From: Roseobacter fucihabitans
GTDB taxonomy: Bacteria; Pseudomonadota; Alphaproteobacteria; Rhodobacterales; Rhodobacteraceae
DNA: 64,000 bases
Direction: 5' to 3'
NCBI RefSeq assembly: GCF_014337925.2
Contig: NZ_CP143423.1
Coordinates: 464,501-528,500, forward strand
The translations under genes and the position numbers were made by a program. The notes beneath the pieces are model-generated. The model was given only the letters and a program-made list of their open reading frames with translations, ran no database searches and had not been told where the DNA came from. Positions 19,054-28,947 of the stretch are shown here, one piece after another. Numbering within the stretch: position 1 is the first letter of the stretch; every line of letters begins with the position of its first letter.

Positions 19054-19958
19054 GCACGCGCGCCGGTTTTGTCGCCCTGATCGGGGAGCCCAATGCGGGT
19101 AAATCCACGCTCCTCAACCGCATGGTGGGGGCCAAGGTTTCCATCGTGACCCATAAGGTGCAAACCACGCGGGCGCGTATTCGCGGCGTGGCGATGGAGG
19201 GGCAAAGCCAGATCGTTTTCGTGGACACGCCGGGTCTGTTTCAACCGCGCCGTCGTCTGGATCGGGCGATGGTTGCCGCCGCCTGGGGGGGCGCTGCGGA
19301 TGCGGATGTCGTGGTCTTGCTTATTGAGGCGCAACGCGGCGTGACCGAGGGCGTCGAACGCATCCTTGAGGGTTTGGAAGACATCGGTGAGGGGCGCAAA
19401 GTTGCGCTTGCGATCAACAAGATAGACCGCGTGCAGGCCGAAGTCTTGCTGGGCCTTAGTCAGAAGCTGAATGAGCAATACCCCTTTGTCGAAACCTTCA
19501 TGATTTCCGCCGAAAAAGGCCATGGTGTCGTGGCCCTGCGCCACTGGCTTGCCGGGCAGGTGCCGACAGGTCCGTGGCTTTACCCCGAAGACCAGATTGC
19601 CGACCTGCCGATGCGTATGATCGCCGCCGAAATGACGCGCGAAAAACTGACGCTGCGTCTGCATCAGGAGTTGCCCTATCAGCTTACCGTGGAGACCGAA
19701 GGTTGGGAAGAGCGAAAGGACGGATCGGCCAAGATCGACCAGCTGATCTATGTCATCCGCGACGGTCACAAGGGGATCGTGCTGGGCAACAAGGGTGAGA
19801 CGATCAAGGCCGTGTCCAAGGCCGCACGCGAGGAGTTGGAAGAGTTTCTGGGCCGCAAGATCCATTTGTTTTTACAGGTAAAAGTGCGCCCCAATTGGCT
19901 GGACGAGTCTGAGCGGTATTCGCAGATGGGTCTCAATTTCAAAGATGGCAATGCGTGA
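19050..19958 (+). CDS. era: GTPase Era
   Basis: 302 residues. G1 is GEPNAGKST at residues 12-20, G3 DTPGLF, G4 NKID, and the C-terminal KH domain contains [19 protein letters not shown]. Era binds 16S rRNA near its 3' end in small-subunit assembly. Starts within the rnc stop, completing the usual rnc-era pair. Confidence 0.97.
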   Translation: MSTRAGFVALIGEPNAGKSTLLNRMVGAKVSIVTHKVQTTRARIRGVAMEGQSQIVFVDTPGLFQPRRRLDRAMVAAAWGGAADADVVVLLIEAQRGVTEGVERILEGLEDIGEGRKVALAINKIDRVQAEVLLGLSQKLNEQYPFVETFMISAEKGHGVVALRHWLAGQVPTGPWLYPEDQIADLPMRMIAAEMTREKLTLRLHQELPYQLTVETEGWEERKDGSAKIDQLIYVIRDGHKGIVLGNKGETIKAVSKAAREELEEFLGRKIHLFLQVKVRPNWLDESERYSQMGLNFKDGNA

Positions 19959-19968
19959 GGGGACCTGA

Positions 19969-20298
19969 ATGGCGCGCCTGACGGCACGGTTCTGGATTGA
20001 CGCCTATCTGGCGCGGCTGCGGATTGAAAACATCCCGGCGTTTATCGTGTCCCACGGTGATGATACTGCCGGCAGCGTGCTGGTGAAGGTGAACCATCTG
20101 AACGGCCATGCAGACCTCTATCAGCGCAGTTATGATCTGATGTCCGATAGCCAGTCATGGAATGTTCTGGCGCAGGGCGATGAAGCGGAAATGGACAATG
20201 CGATCAAACGCCAACAGGGCTTTGATCCGGATCTTTGGGTGGTCGAGGTCGAGGACCGGCAGGGGCGGCACCTGCTGGATCAACCCGGTCTTGAGTGA
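19969..20298 (+). CDS. DUF1491 family protein
   Basis: 109 residues starting [17 protein letters not shown], the hallmark of DUF1491, a small cytoplasmic family restricted mostly to alphaproteobacteria and usually found between era and recO. No known function. Its TGA shares a base with the recO ATG (TGATG). Confidence 0.9.
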   Translation: MARLTARFWIDAYLARLRIENIPAFIVSHGDDTAGSVLVKVNHLNGHADLYQRSYDLMSDSQSWNVLAQGDEAEMDNAIKRQQGFDPDLWVVEVEDRQGRHLLDQPGLE

Positions 20299-21023
20299 TG
20301 GAATGGCGCGATCAGGGGATATTGCTCAGCACCCGGCGCCACGGGGAAACATCCGCGATCATTGAAGTTTTTACGCCTGATCATGGCCGTCACGCGGGCG
20401 TCGTGCGCGGGGGCACCAGCCGCAAGATTGCGCCGATCCTGCAACCGGGCGCGCAGCTTGATGTGACCTGGCGCGCGCGTCTTGAGGATCATATCGGCAG
20501 CTTTAACGTGGAGCCCGTGCGCAGCCGTGCCGCCGTTGCCATGGGCGATCGCATGGCGCTTGCGGGGCTTAACGCCGTGACCGCGCTGCTGGGTTTCTGT
20601 CTGCCGGAACGCGAACCGCATGCCCCCCTCTACCGTCGCTCCGAACAATTACTCGATCTACTGGAGCAGGGGGATCTTTGGCCTCTGGCCTATTTGCGAT
20701 GGGAAATCAGCCTTTTGGAGGAGATGGGCTATGCTCTGGACCTCAATACCTGCGCCGTGACGGGCACGACACAGGACCTCATTTACGTGTCCCCTAAATC
20801 GGGCCGTGCGGTGTCACGCGGGGCCGTGGGTGAGTGGCGGGATCGGATGTTGCCCTTGCCGGAGGTGCTGCGGGGCCGGGGGGAAGCCGGGACTGATGAA
20901 ATCGCCCAAGGGCTTGTGACGACGGGTTATTTTCTGAGCGCCCATCTGGCACAGGATTTGGGAAACAAGCCCTTGCCCGAAGCGCGCGCGCGCTTCATCG
21001 AAGCGTTAAGCCGTCGGCTTTGA
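20298..21023 (+). CDS. recO: DNA repair protein RecO
   Basis: 241 residues from ATG at 20298 (a GTG three bases earlier is also in frame). N-terminal OB-fold ([35 protein letters not shown]) and a helical C-terminal domain. RecO loads RecA onto SSB-coated DNA with RecR. The zinc-finger cysteines of some RecO proteins are absent. Its 3' end overlaps the convergent META lipoprotein gene by 29 bases. Confidence 0.93.
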   Translation: MEWRDQGILLSTRRHGETSAIIEVFTPDHGRHAGVVRGGTSRKIAPILQPGAQLDVTWRARLEDHIGSFNVEPVRSRAAVAMGDRMALAGLNAVTALLGFCLPEREPHAPLYRRSEQLLDLLEQGDLWPLAYLRWEISLLEEMGYALDLNTCAVTGTTQDLIYVSPKSGRAVSRGAVGEWRDRMLPLPEVLRGRGEAGTDEIAQGLVTTGYFLSAHLAQDLGNKPLPEARARFIEALSRRL

Positions 21024-21405
21024 ACACCATGATGCGGCCTTCATCATTGGACAGCAGCAGCGTGTCGCCAAGCACTTCGGACAGGCTCATTTGCGTAAGC
21101 GCTGTAAAATACGCGATCTCCGCGTCCAGATCAGGACAGGCCAGACGCGTCGCCGCAATCGGTCCGGCCTCAAACCAGGGGTATGGTACGGCCATGGTCG
21201 CGCCATAGGCGTTACAGGGCGCTTTTCCGGCGATCTGGCCGGTTTCGGGGAAGGTGAGCGTCGCATCATAGATCACGGATGCATTGTCGAGCTCCACGAG
21301 CCGCCAAGTCCTGTCAGCGGCACCGTAAGCTCTGACAGTTTCGTCACCTTGACACCCGGTCAGGATAAATACCGCCGCCACAAGTGCGCAAAACAGATAC
21401 TTCAT
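20995..21405 (-). CDS. META/HslJ-domain lipoprotein
   Basis: 136 residues with a lipoprotein signal ([18 protein letters not shown], lipobox LTGC at residues 15-18) and a META domain ([46 protein letters not shown]). META proteins such as HslJ are envelope-stress associated, but no mechanism is known. The gene ends inside the recO coding region on the opposite strand. Confidence 0.85.
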   Translation of the reverse strand: MKYLFCALVAAVFILTGCQGDETVRAYGAADRTWRLVELDNASVIYDATLTFPETGQIAGKAPCNAYGATMAVPYPWFEAGPIAATRLACPDLDAEIAYFTALTQMSLSEVLGDTLLLSNDEGRIMVFKADGLTLR

Positions 21406-21410
21406 ACCGA

Positions 21411-21932
21411 CTATTTTAACGCCAGCACAAGGTCGATCATAGTGTCAAATGCGGCGCTTGGATTGGCTTGATCACCCAAGTGGGGCAAGCCGATCAAAGC
21501 GCCGAGGCAGCTTTGTGCAAAACCGGGGTTGGTCACGCCTAACTGGCGCAAAAGACTGCTGAAATATGTCAGTCTTTCCGCATCCACCTGTGCAATCGCA
21601 AAGGCAACATCGGGCGATGTTTTCGCCCAGGCTCTGAAGGCCGAATCCTGTTCATCTGACAGGATCAAAGCCCCAAACCGGCGCAGCCTCTGCTCTGCTG
21701 ATCCGTCTTCGGAGAGTGCGGTGAGCACATCGGCAAAGGCACGGGATTGCCAGTCGGCCAGTATCGCCTGCTGAAAGGCAGGAACGTCCTTGAAGTGCCA
21801 ATAAAATGAGCCTTTGGTGGTCCCAATCTTGCGCGCCAGAGGTTCGGCGGCCAAAGCTGCGGCACCGTTTTCGACCAGTTCCGAAAGACCGGCCTCAATC
21901 CATAATTGGCGGGTGAGTCGCTGATGTTTCAT
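21411..21932 (-). CDS. TetR/AcrR family transcriptional regulator
   Basis: 173 residues with an N-terminal helix-turn-helix (LSELVENGAAALAAEPLARKIGTTKGSFYWHFKD, cut here only for reference to residues 15-48), in which GSFYWHFK is the classic TetR recognition end. The ligand domain is short. It lies 140 bases downstream of the methylsuccinyl-CoA dehydrogenase gene on the same strand and five bases from the META gene. Its target is unknown. Confidence 0.88.
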   Translation of the reverse strand: MKHQRLTRQLWIEAGLSELVENGAAALAAEPLARKIGTTKGSFYWHFKDVPAFQQAILADWQSRAFADVLTALSEDGSAEQRLRRFGALILSDEQDSAFRAWAKTSPDVAFAIAQVDAERLTYFSSLLRQLGVTNPGFAQSCLGALIGLPHLGDQANPSAAFDTMIDLVLALK

Positions 21933-22072
21933 GCTTCAGGATTATGGAGCCAATGGCGATGCTGCAAGCGCGAAACAGCCGGATTCTACGGAATATTAAT
22001 TGGCCCAACGCTGCAAGCCAAAATCCTCCTGTTTCGCCCGATAAAACGGCAATAACTTGCCGCATTCCGGTG

Positions 22073-23767
22073 TTAGGACAGCAAGCGACGGGCAATTACC
22101 TGAGCTTGGATTTCCGCGGCTCCCTCGAAGATGTTCAAGATGCGGGCATCGCACAAGACCCGACTGATCTTATACTCAAGCGCGAAGCCGTTGCCGCCAT
22201 GGATCTGCAAACCATTATCCGCCGCTGCCCAGGCCACCCGCGCTCCGAGCAGTTTTGCCATGCCCGCTTCGACGTCACAGCGTCGCCCCTGATCCTTCTC
22301 GAAGGCCGAAAAATAGGTAAGCTGGCGTGCAATCATGATCTCGACGGCCATCATCGCCAGTTTGCCGGACACACGGGGGAATTCGATCAGCGATTTGCCA
22401 AATTGCTTGCGGTCTTGGGCATATTGCATGGATATGTCCAATGCGGATTGAGCCACCCCGATCGCACGGGCGGCGGTCTGAATACGGGCGCTCTCGAAGG
22501 TCTCCATCAATTGCTTGAAGCCCTTGCCTTCCTCGCCGCCAAGAAGGTTTTCACCCTTCACGTGGAAATTGTCGAAGGCCAGTTCATATTCCTTCATGCC
22601 GCGATAGCCGAGCACCTCGATTTCGCCACCCGTCATCCCCTCTGTCGGGAACGGGTTGGCATCATCGCCCGGCGTCTTTTCGGCTAAAAACATGGACAAG
22701 CCTTTGTAATCAGACGTTTCTGGGTCCGTGCGCGCCAGTAAGGTCATGATTTGTGTGCGCGTTGCATGCGTGATCCAGGTCTTGTTGCCGGTCACACGGT
22801 AATCCTCACCATCCTTGACGGCGCGTGTGCGCAGGCTGCCCAGGTCGGAGCCGGTGTTGGGTTCGGTAAACACTGCCGTCGGCAGGGTTTCGGCTGAGGC
22901 CAGGCGGGGCAGCCATTTTTCCTTTTGAGCGTCGGTGCCACCGGCGATGATCAATTCGGCGGCGATTTCCGAGCGGGTGCCCAGGCTGCCGACCCCGATG
23001 TAGCCGCGTGACAATTCCTCGGACACGACGCACATAGAGGCCTTGGACAGTCCGAAGCCGCCGTATTCTTCGGGGATGGTCAGCCCGAACACGCCCATTT
23101 CTGCGAGCTCTTCGATCACTTCCATCGGGATCAACTCATCCTTCAGGTGCCAATCATGCGCATAGGGTTCAACCTTCTCAACGGCATAGCGGCGGAATTG
23201 CTCGCGGATCATCTCAAGCTCTTCGTCCAGCCCGGATACGCCGACCGTATTATTGGCGGATTGTTCCTGCATCAATTCGACCAGACGGCTGCGCGCGGCT
23301 TGCGTGTTGCCCCCCTGCGTCAGGGTCATCACGGCCGGTTCCATTAAGGCGCGCATATCGGATTGGCTCAACCCCAGGTCCTGCAACCGCAGGATTTCAC
23401 CCTGGTTCATCTGGATTCCACCGTAAATCTGCCACAGATATTCGCCAAAGGCGATCTGATGCAGCAATTGTTCGGTCTCTCCAAAGGTTCCTTTTGACTT
23501 CAGGTCTTCGGCCCAACGCTGCATTTGGCGTAACGCCTGAGCATAGGTTGCCAGCCACGCAAGGCCATGCGCCGCAGTCTGATGCGCTTCGATCAACGCG
23601 CCGGACACCCGGTCACCTTCACTTACCAGTGTTTTTACGCGGGCAGTTGCTGTTTTGAGCACCGCATCAACAGGCCCGAGCGCCTGTCCAGTCATCTCAA
23701 GTAGTCCCTCGATCACAACTGTCGTAGCAATGGGCGGTGTCTGTCCATCATGCGGCATCTTTGTCAT
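22073..23767 (-). CDS. mcd: (2S)-methylsuccinyl-CoA dehydrogenase (long acyl-CoA dehydrogenase)
   Basis: 564 residues, much longer than ordinary acyl-CoA dehydrogenases (about 380). The extra 170 N-terminal residues (AHGLAWLATYAQALRQM region) plus a normal acyl-CoA dehydrogenase core (AVFTEPNTGSDLGSLRTRA, TGNKTWITHA, RIQTAARAIGVAQSALD, HGGNGFALEY) fit the Mcd type of the ethylmalonyl-CoA pathway. The probable catalytic Glu lies in FEGAAEIQ. Mcd makes mesaconyl-CoA and reduces ETF, whose genes lie about 12 kb away. An ATG at 23758 has better ribosome-site spacing than 23767. Confidence 0.85.
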   Translation of the reverse strand: MTKMPHDGQTPPIATTVVIEGLLEMTGQALGPVDAVLKTATARVKTLVSEGDRVSGALIEAHQTAAHGLAWLATYAQALRQMQRWAEDLKSKGTFGETEQLLHQIAFGEYLWQIYGGIQMNQGEILRLQDLGLSQSDMRALMEPAVMTLTQGGNTQAARSRLVELMQEQSANNTVGVSGLDEELEMIREQFRRYAVEKVEPYAHDWHLKDELIPMEVIEELAEMGVFGLTIPEEYGGFGLSKASMCVVSEELSRGYIGVGSLGTRSEIAAELIIAGGTDAQKEKWLPRLASAETLPTAVFTEPNTGSDLGSLRTRAVKDGEDYRVTGNKTWITHATRTQIMTLLARTDPETSDYKGLSMFLAEKTPGDDANPFPTEGMTGGEIEVLGYRGMKEYELAFDNFHVKGENLLGGEEGKGFKQLMETFESARIQTAARAIGVAQSALDISMQYAQDRKQFGKSLIEFPRVSGKLAMMAVEIMIARQLTYFSAFEKDQGRRCDVEAGMAKLLGARVAWAAADNGLQIHGGNGFALEYKISRVLCDARILNIFEGAAEIQAQVIARRLLS

Positions 23768-23929
23768 CCTCTCTAGATCGTCAGTGATGTAGTTCTTTCG
23801 CAGTTGCAGCGCAACAAAAATACCAAGAATAATACATTTTTGATTGAATATTTCGCATCAATTCACGTCGTGTTGAGAGGATAGGTCTGCGTTTGGGTGG
23901 CGCAAGTGGGTTAGCTGTTAAAAATTACT

Positions 23930-23965
23930 GCTGGAAAAAGGAAAAGCACCGCTTTCGCGATGCTT
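23930..23965 (-). terminator. Rho-independent terminator of the XRE regulator gene
   Basis: Read on the minus strand, a 9-bp stem (23944-23952 with 23957-23965, one G-U pair) closed by a GAAA tetraloop is followed by a T-rich run (23930-23943). It lies about 90 bases past the stop of the minus-strand XRE gene. A perfect 12-bp palindrome (23976-23987) lies just before it. Confidence 0.75.
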
Positions 23966-24056
23966 CCCAGTCACACTTGTTAACAAGACTAAATGATTAA
24001 ACGGACGATCTGGTGGCGGGTGCGCCCGCTCACCGAAAGATTTTTTTGTCTGAGGC

Positions 24057-24416
24057 TTAACCCTGCCGCGCGACAGTCACGCCGGAGACATCCTCGATAA
24101 AAGTAACAATGCGCGTCTTTATCGAGTCATCCCGAATTGCGGCAAGTGCTGTGACGATTTCGAGACTTGGGTCCCGTGCCTGCATATTTTCCGCTGATGT
24201 ATCAATACCTTCAAAGAAGTATGAGGTCGGAACGTGAAGTATGCGGGATAACTCATAAAGCCTGCTGGCGGCGATTCGATTGGACCCGATTTCGTATTTC
24301 TGGATCTGCTGAAACGAAAGATTCAATTCCCGAGCGACATCTGTCTGGGACAAACGTCGCATCGTGCGAATCTGTTTCAATCTGCGGCCAACGTGAACAT
24401 CGACTGGATGTGACAT
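24057..24416 (-). CDS. XRE-family helix-turn-helix regulator
   Basis: 119 residues. An N-terminal Cro/C1-type domain (RLKQIRTMRRLSQTDVAREL, SFQQIQKYEIGSNRI, RLYELSRILHVPTSYFFEG) is followed by about 45 residues of unknown role. Domain order resembles the short SinR-like regulators common in Rhodobacteraceae. It is transcribed divergently from the LysR-like gene over about 155 bases of AT-rich DNA, so it may control both. Confidence 0.9.
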   Translation of the reverse strand: MSHPVDVHVGRRLKQIRTMRRLSQTDVARELNLSFQQIQKYEIGSNRIAASRLYELSRILHVPTSYFFEGIDTSAENMQARDPSLEIVTALAAIRDDSIKTRIVTFIEDVSGVTVARQG

Positions 24417-24571
24417 AACTATTTAACACCTCTGGTTGTGACTATGTTCACTCTTCACGGGAATAGCCGACTCGTTCAACTGACTACCTTTTTCTTTTTT
24501 TTGATTAAAAATGTTCTGATGCTGGATGAAAAATGTTGCATTAGTGGATGATTTATTTACCATCAACCGCG

Positions 24572-25504
24572 ATGAATAGGATTGTGAACCCTTCTGAAAC
24601 AACACAAGCGGTAACAAAAACCGCAGAATCTCATGGCCTTTTGCATGAGATGATCCGATCGTTCACGACTCTTGCGAGGACGTTAAATCTTAGTCACGCG
24701 GTAAAGGAGTTGGGGAGCACACGCCAAACCCTGCGTCGCCACATAACGCAGCTGGAGGGAATCAAAGGCGTTGCGTTGTTTACGGTAGAAGAGCGGCAGT
24801 ATCGCTTGACCGAAGAGGGTGAGCGCGCGCTGCCGGAAGCCCTGGATATTCTGGCGCGTGGCAATGCCTGGTTGAATCGTAGCGTGCGCCATGTGGATGG
24901 GCTGCAGCTGTTCAATACGACCCTGCCGAACGGCTGGTGTTTTTGGCAACAGCAACATTCGCTCAGTCGGATATGGAATTCCCCCTCCTGCCTCATGCGC
25001 GAGACGCTGAGAAGCTGGTCGATGTCTGGCGGGGATATCGAATCACCCATGATGGAACATGTCCGCCCTTATCTGATCGTTTATCGCCATACGATCGCGG
25101 GCTGGATATGTGTCGAGTTCGGCGAGCAGTCTTTTTTCGTAAAATGGTTCGGTTGGGCGAAAGCGCGCAGCAGTGTGGGAAGGTCTTTGGGCCGGATGCC
25201 GGGTGGGGATGACTTCGCGCGCATGTTGGATCAGCCTTTTCACGAAGTTCAAACCACGCAAAATGTGCGTCTGGATCACGTATTTACACTTGTTCCGCGC
25301 GAATCTGACGGAACTTTGCAGCCCGTTAACTATCAACGCTTGATGCTTGGGGGACGATTCCCTGACGGTAGTTTGGCGCTTTATGCTTTGGTCGAGCCAT
25401 CAGCAGATGTTGAGATATTTGGTCTGGATCAAGGCAAAATTGTGCAACCTTCTGCCGAGATTATGGTAAATTTCGATCCGGTTAACGCAAAATACGAGCG
25501 TTAA
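24572..25504 (+). CDS. LysR-like DNA-binding protein with an unrecognised C-terminal domain
   Basis: 310 residues from ATG at 24572 (another ATG at 24548). Residues about 25-75 form a LysR-type winged helix (FTTLARTLNLSHAVKELGST, RRHITQLEGIKGVALF, YRLTEEGERALPEA). The rest lacks the two-lobed substrate domain of LysR proteins; it is rich in Trp and looks like a different sensor (YRHTIAGWICVEFGE, FFVKWFGWAKARSSVGRSLG, LMLGGRFPDGSLALY). I do not recognise this C-terminal part. The following acyltransferase gene starts 53 bases later and is probably co-transcribed. Confidence 0.75.
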   Translation: MNRIVNPSETTQAVTKTAESHGLLHEMIRSFTTLARTLNLSHAVKELGSTRQTLRRHITQLEGIKGVALFTVEERQYRLTEEGERALPEALDILARGNAWLNRSVRHVDGLQLFNTTLPNGWCFWQQQHSLSRIWNSPSCLMRETLRSWSMSGGDIESPMMEHVRPYLIVYRHTIAGWICVEFGEQSFFVKWFGWAKARSSVGRSLGRMPGGDDFARMLDQPFHEVQTTQNVRLDHVFTLVPRESDGTLQPVNYQRLMLGGRFPDGSLALYALVEPSADVEIFGLDQGKIVQPSAEIMVNFDPVNAKYER

Positions 25505-25557
25505 CCACTTAATTAGGCTAGCCTTTGTCTGAGGATGCTCGGCAAAGGAGTTTTGGC

Positions 25558-26289
25558 ATGTCATTTCACAGCATGAACGAAGGGGCGCAATTCGTCGCTA
25601 CCAGTCGTGATATTTTACTACAAAATCAAATTAAGGTCACAATTGGGTCAGATTTCTTAGAATACCGCAAACTGCTGAGAGAAGAACGGCCGCAGCAGAT
25701 CATGGGGGCTCCCTTCGATCCGGACATGCACGATCTTAACCATAAAAACGCTTTTTGGCTGGTGGCGCGCGATTCCGACGGGCTCATGATGCACACTCAG
25801 GCCTCGCGTCTCATCAATCTCAAGCAGCGCACGCTCAGCGGCTATATGCTCAAACGATTCCGTGATTTCCCCCCGGCAATCCCGGATATTGATCTGAAAC
25901 GCTCCCGCTATCGCGCGAGCCCGGGTGCGAATCGCATTACCGGAGATGTTGTTTACCACGGCGAGGTCTGGATGGGTGATACGGGTCAATATCGCGGAAC
26001 CGGGCTGTCCACGGTGTTGGCACGCTACGGCATTCATGAGGCCATGTGCCGTTGGAACCCCGATTATATCTTTGGTTTCATGGCCAGAACAGTTGCCTTT
26101 AAAGGGTTTGCCGAGCGTATGGGGTATATGCACAACGAGCCTGGTGCATTGCGGTGGTACCGCAAAGGCAGTGACATGCCGTTGGAGGGCTTTGTCAGCT
26201 ATCTCAGCAATGAAGACACCAGGTATCTACTGCAGATGCCAGTGGTAGATGTCGTGGATGTCCCCCAACCACAGTCCAAAGCGGCTTAG
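25558..26289 (+). CDS. GNAT-like acyltransferase, possible signal or acyl-amino-acid synthase
   Basis: 243 residues from ATG at 25558, chosen for a perfect AAAGGAG at 25544-25550. The central part has a GNAT-type acyl-CoA loop (GQYRGTGLSTVL, a QxxGxG form) and a C-terminal FKGFAERMGY typical of the fold. The N-terminal half (FLEYRKLLREERPQQIMGAPFDPDMHDL, quoted only as a landmark at residues 36-63) resembles the layout of autoinducer-synthase-like GNATs, but the LuxI consensus is not clear. Substrate unknown. Linked to the LysR-like regulator upstream. Confidence 0.6.
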   Translation: MSFHSMNEGAQFVATSRDILLQNQIKVTIGSDFLEYRKLLREERPQQIMGAPFDPDMHDLNHKNAFWLVARDSDGLMMHTQASRLINLKQRTLSGYMLKRFRDFPPAIPDIDLKRSRYRASPGANRITGDVVYHGEVWMGDTGQYRGTGLSTVLARYGIHEAMCRWNPDYIFGFMARTVAFKGFAERMGYMHNEPGALRWYRKGSDMPLEGFVSYLSNEDTRYLLQMPVVDVVDVPQPQSKAA

Positions 26290-26323
26290 AAGCCAGACCG
26301 TCAAAAGCGCAGGGCAACCGCGA

Positions 26324-27922
26324 TCAACTGATCGCGGCTGCTTTGACCTCATCATCAATGAACGGCAGATACTGCTCGAAATTATCCGAGAACATTTTGA
26401 CCAGTTTTGCCGCTTGTCGATCATAGCTTTCCGCGTCGTCCCAAGTGCGACGCGGATCTAGCAGGATGTTCGGGACGCCTTTGACATCAACCGGGACATC
26501 AAAGCCGAAGTTTGGATCCTTGCGAAACGCGGCATCCGCCAATGATCCATCCAACGCGGCCGTCAGCAGCCCGCGCGTGGCCCTGATCGGCATACGACTG
26601 CCGGTGCCGTAAGCACCACCCGTCCATCCGGTGTTCACCAGCCAACATGTCGCACCGTGGGTCGCGATCTTTTCGCGTAGGAGATTGCCATAGACCTCCG
26701 GTCGGCGCGGCATGAAAGGTGCGCCGAAACACGTTGAAAAAGTCGGTTCCGGCTCCGTCACGCCACGTTCGGTTCCGGCAACTTTGGACGTGAAGCCGGA
26801 CAGGAAGTGATACATCGCCTGCGCCGGAGTTAGGCGCGAGATCGGGGGCAGCACTCCAAATGCATCACAGGTCAGCATGATAATGTTCTTAGGATGACCG
26901 CCTCGCGCTGAGGCCGAAGCATTTGAAATGTAATGCAAAGGATAGGCGCAGCGCATGTTCGCGGTCAGGCTGTCGTCCTCAAAGTCGAGATCCTTGGTAT
27001 CCTCATCGTAGGTCATATTCTCGATGACGGTGCCGAATTTTTCCGTGGTGGCATAGATTTCGGGCTCGGCATCCGCGCTCAGGCTGATGGTCTTGGCATA
27101 GCAACCGCCCTCAAAGTTGAAAGTGCCCGTGTCTGACCACCCGTGTTCGTCATCGCCGATCAAGATGCGCGCCGGATCGGCCGACAGCGTCGTTTTTCCT
27201 GTCCCGGACAGACCAAAGAAAACAGCCGTATCGACCGGATTTCCCGTAGCGTGATTGGCCGAGCAGTGCATCGGCATCACACCCTTGCCAGGTAAAAGGT
27301 AATTCAGCAGGGTGAAAACAGATTTTTTGTTTTCGCCAGCGTATTCGGTGCCGCCGATCAATATGAGTTTCTTGTCAAAATTCATCGCGATCACGGTGTC
27401 GGATCGACAATTATGACGTTTGGGGTCCGCCTTGAAACTGGGGCAATTTATGACCGTGAAATCGGCGATGAAATGGTCAAGATCTTCGCGGTCTGGACGG
27501 CGCAGCATGTGGCGGATAAACAGCCCGTGCCAGGCCAGCTCCGTGATCATGCGCACATTGATCGCATGTTTCGGGTCAGCACCGCCAATCAGATCCTGAA
27601 CGAAATAGTCCCGCCCTCCCATATGCGCAATCATATCCGCATAAAGCGCGTCAAACCCTTCTGGCGACATCGCGGCGTTGTTTTCCCACCAGATCGTTTC
27701 CGTAACACTTGGCGTTTTAACGACATGTTTATCCTTGGGGGAGCGCCCGGTGAATTTCCCCGTCGTGACCAAAAAAGCACCGCCTTTACCCAAGCTGCCT
27801 TCGCCTCGGCCAAGCGCTTGTTGGATCAAATCGGGCTCGATCAGATTGTAATAAACGGTTCCGGTCCCGGCGATCCCTTGATCTTCAAGCGTAAAATCTG
27901 GGTTTACCCGTCCATGTGTCAT
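26324..27922 (-). CDS. pckA: Phosphoenolpyruvate carboxykinase (ATP)
   Basis: 532 residues from ATG at 27922, preceded by AAAAGGAG. The kinase P-loop [14 protein letters not shown], the metal-binding [19 protein letters not shown] and the lysine/arginine-rich RHNCRSDTV are all present. It converts oxaloacetate and ATP to PEP, the entry to gluconeogenesis. It is divergent from chvI across 315 bases; chvI-pckA linkage is typical of alphaproteobacteria, and ChvI affects pckA expression in Agrobacterium. Confidence 0.97.
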   Translation of the reverse strand: MTHGRVNPDFTLEDQGIAGTGTVYYNLIEPDLIQQALGRGEGSLGKGGAFLVTTGKFTGRSPKDKHVVKTPSVTETIWWENNAAMSPEGFDALYADMIAHMGGRDYFVQDLIGGADPKHAINVRMITELAWHGLFIRHMLRRPDREDLDHFIADFTVINCPSFKADPKRHNCRSDTVIAMNFDKKLILIGGTEYAGENKKSVFTLLNYLLPGKGVMPMHCSANHATGNPVDTAVFFGLSGTGKTTLSADPARILIGDDEHGWSDTGTFNFEGGCYAKTISLSADAEPEIYATTEKFGTVIENMTYDEDTKDLDFEDDSLTANMRCAYPLHYISNASASARGGHPKNIIMLTCDAFGVLPPISRLTPAQAMYHFLSGFTSKVAGTERGVTEPEPTFSTCFGAPFMPRRPEVYGNLLREKIATHGATCWLVNTGWTGGAYGTGSRMPIRATRGLLTAALDGSLADAAFRKDPNFGFDVPVDVKGVPNILLDPRRTWDDAESYDRQAAKLVKMFSDNFEQYLPFIDDEVKAAAIS

Positions 27923-28237
27923 CTGTCGTTCTCCTTTTCGGCGCAACAGTTACATGCGCATAGGGGTCTTAACATGACGTTTTTGCAATTGAACAGGACG
28001 CTTTGAGTCGTTAGCGCCACCATCGTAGATTTTGTTTTGAGACTTTTAAATATGCGCCGATGGCGGTTCGTGTCGCGCGTTTAACTGGTGCATAATTCAG
28101 TCATTAGTAATCAAATTATGACCCCAATACCTTCGAGTGTCGTGCTGATTCGCACTTGATCAGAAGTTTAACGGGTAACGACGCATTCTGTTGTCTGAGA
28201 CTTCAAACAACAAACGAGCAGTACAAGGAAACGGGCA
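27923..28237. promoter_or_regulatory. Divergent pckA / chvI regulatory region
   Basis: 315 bases without a gene. It must hold the promoters of pckA (leftward) and chvI (rightward). AAAAGGAG serves pckA and AAGGAA serves chvI. Several AT-rich blocks and repeated GTTTAAC-like strings (near 28078 and 28167) are visible, but no promoter box stands out enough to place. Confidence 0.5.
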
Positions 28238-28939
28238 ATGTCAAGAATAGCTTTGGTTGATGATGACAGGAATATCCTGACCTCTGTGTCCATGACGCTG
28301 GAAGCGGAGGGCTTTGAGGTTGAAACCTACAACGATGGGCAGGCCGCGCTTGATGCCTTCAACAAGAAGCTCCCCGATATGGCAGTGCTGGATATTAAGA
28401 TGCCGCGTATGGATGGCATGGATCTGCTGCAACGGTTGCGTCAGAAAACAGCGATGCCGGTCATTTTTTTAACTTCGAAGGATGATGAAATCGATGAGGT
28501 GCTCGGCTTGCGGATGGGGGCTGACGATTACGTCAAGAAGCCCTTTTCGCAACGTCTTCTGGTGGAGCGAATTCGCGCGCTTCTGCGGCGCCAGGACGCT
28601 GTGGCAGGTGATGTGGTTGCCGACAGTGAAGAAACCAAGGTGATGGAGCGCGGCGATTTGCGTATGGATCCCCTGCGCCACGCGGTCAGCTGGAAGGGGA
28701 ATGATGTTTCTCTGACCGTGACCGAATTTCTGCTCCTACAGGCGCTGGCCCAGCGGCCCGGTTTTGTGAAATCGCGCGACCAACTTATGGATGTCGCCTA
28801 TGATGACCAAGTCTATGTGGATGATCGCACAATCGACAGTCACATCAAACGCCTTCGTAAAAAAATGCGAACGGCAGATGACGCATTCTCGGCAATAGAG
28901 ACCCTTTATGGCATCGGGTATCGGTACAACGGGGAATAA
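28238..28939 (+). CDS. chvI: Two-component response regulator ChvI
   Basis: 233 residues. Receiver domain with acidic pocket DDD8-10, phospho-acceptor D52 ([12 protein letters not shown]), Thr in FLTSKDD and Lys in DYVKKPF; C-terminal OmpR-type winged helix ([35 protein letters not shown]). In relatives ChvI, with ChvG, responds to acid and envelope stress and controls central metabolism. chvG follows 8 bases after its stop. Confidence 0.95.
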   Translation: MSRIALVDDDRNILTSVSMTLEAEGFEVETYNDGQAALDAFNKKLPDMAVLDIKMPRMDGMDLLQRLRQKTAMPVIFLTSKDDEIDEVLGLRMGADDYVKKPFSQRLLVERIRALLRRQDAVAGDVVADSEETKVMERGDLRMDPLRHAVSWKGNDVSLTVTEFLLLQALAQRPGFVKSRDQLMDVAYDDQVYVDDRTIDSHIKRLRKKMRTADDAFSAIETLYGIGYRYNGE

Positions 28940-28947
28940 GCAGACAA

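Noticed and set aside
25558-26289. A true LuxI-type autoinducer synthase
   Set aside because: The conserved LuxI Arg/Phe/Trp pattern is not clear and no LuxR gene is nearby; left as a GNAT-like protein.
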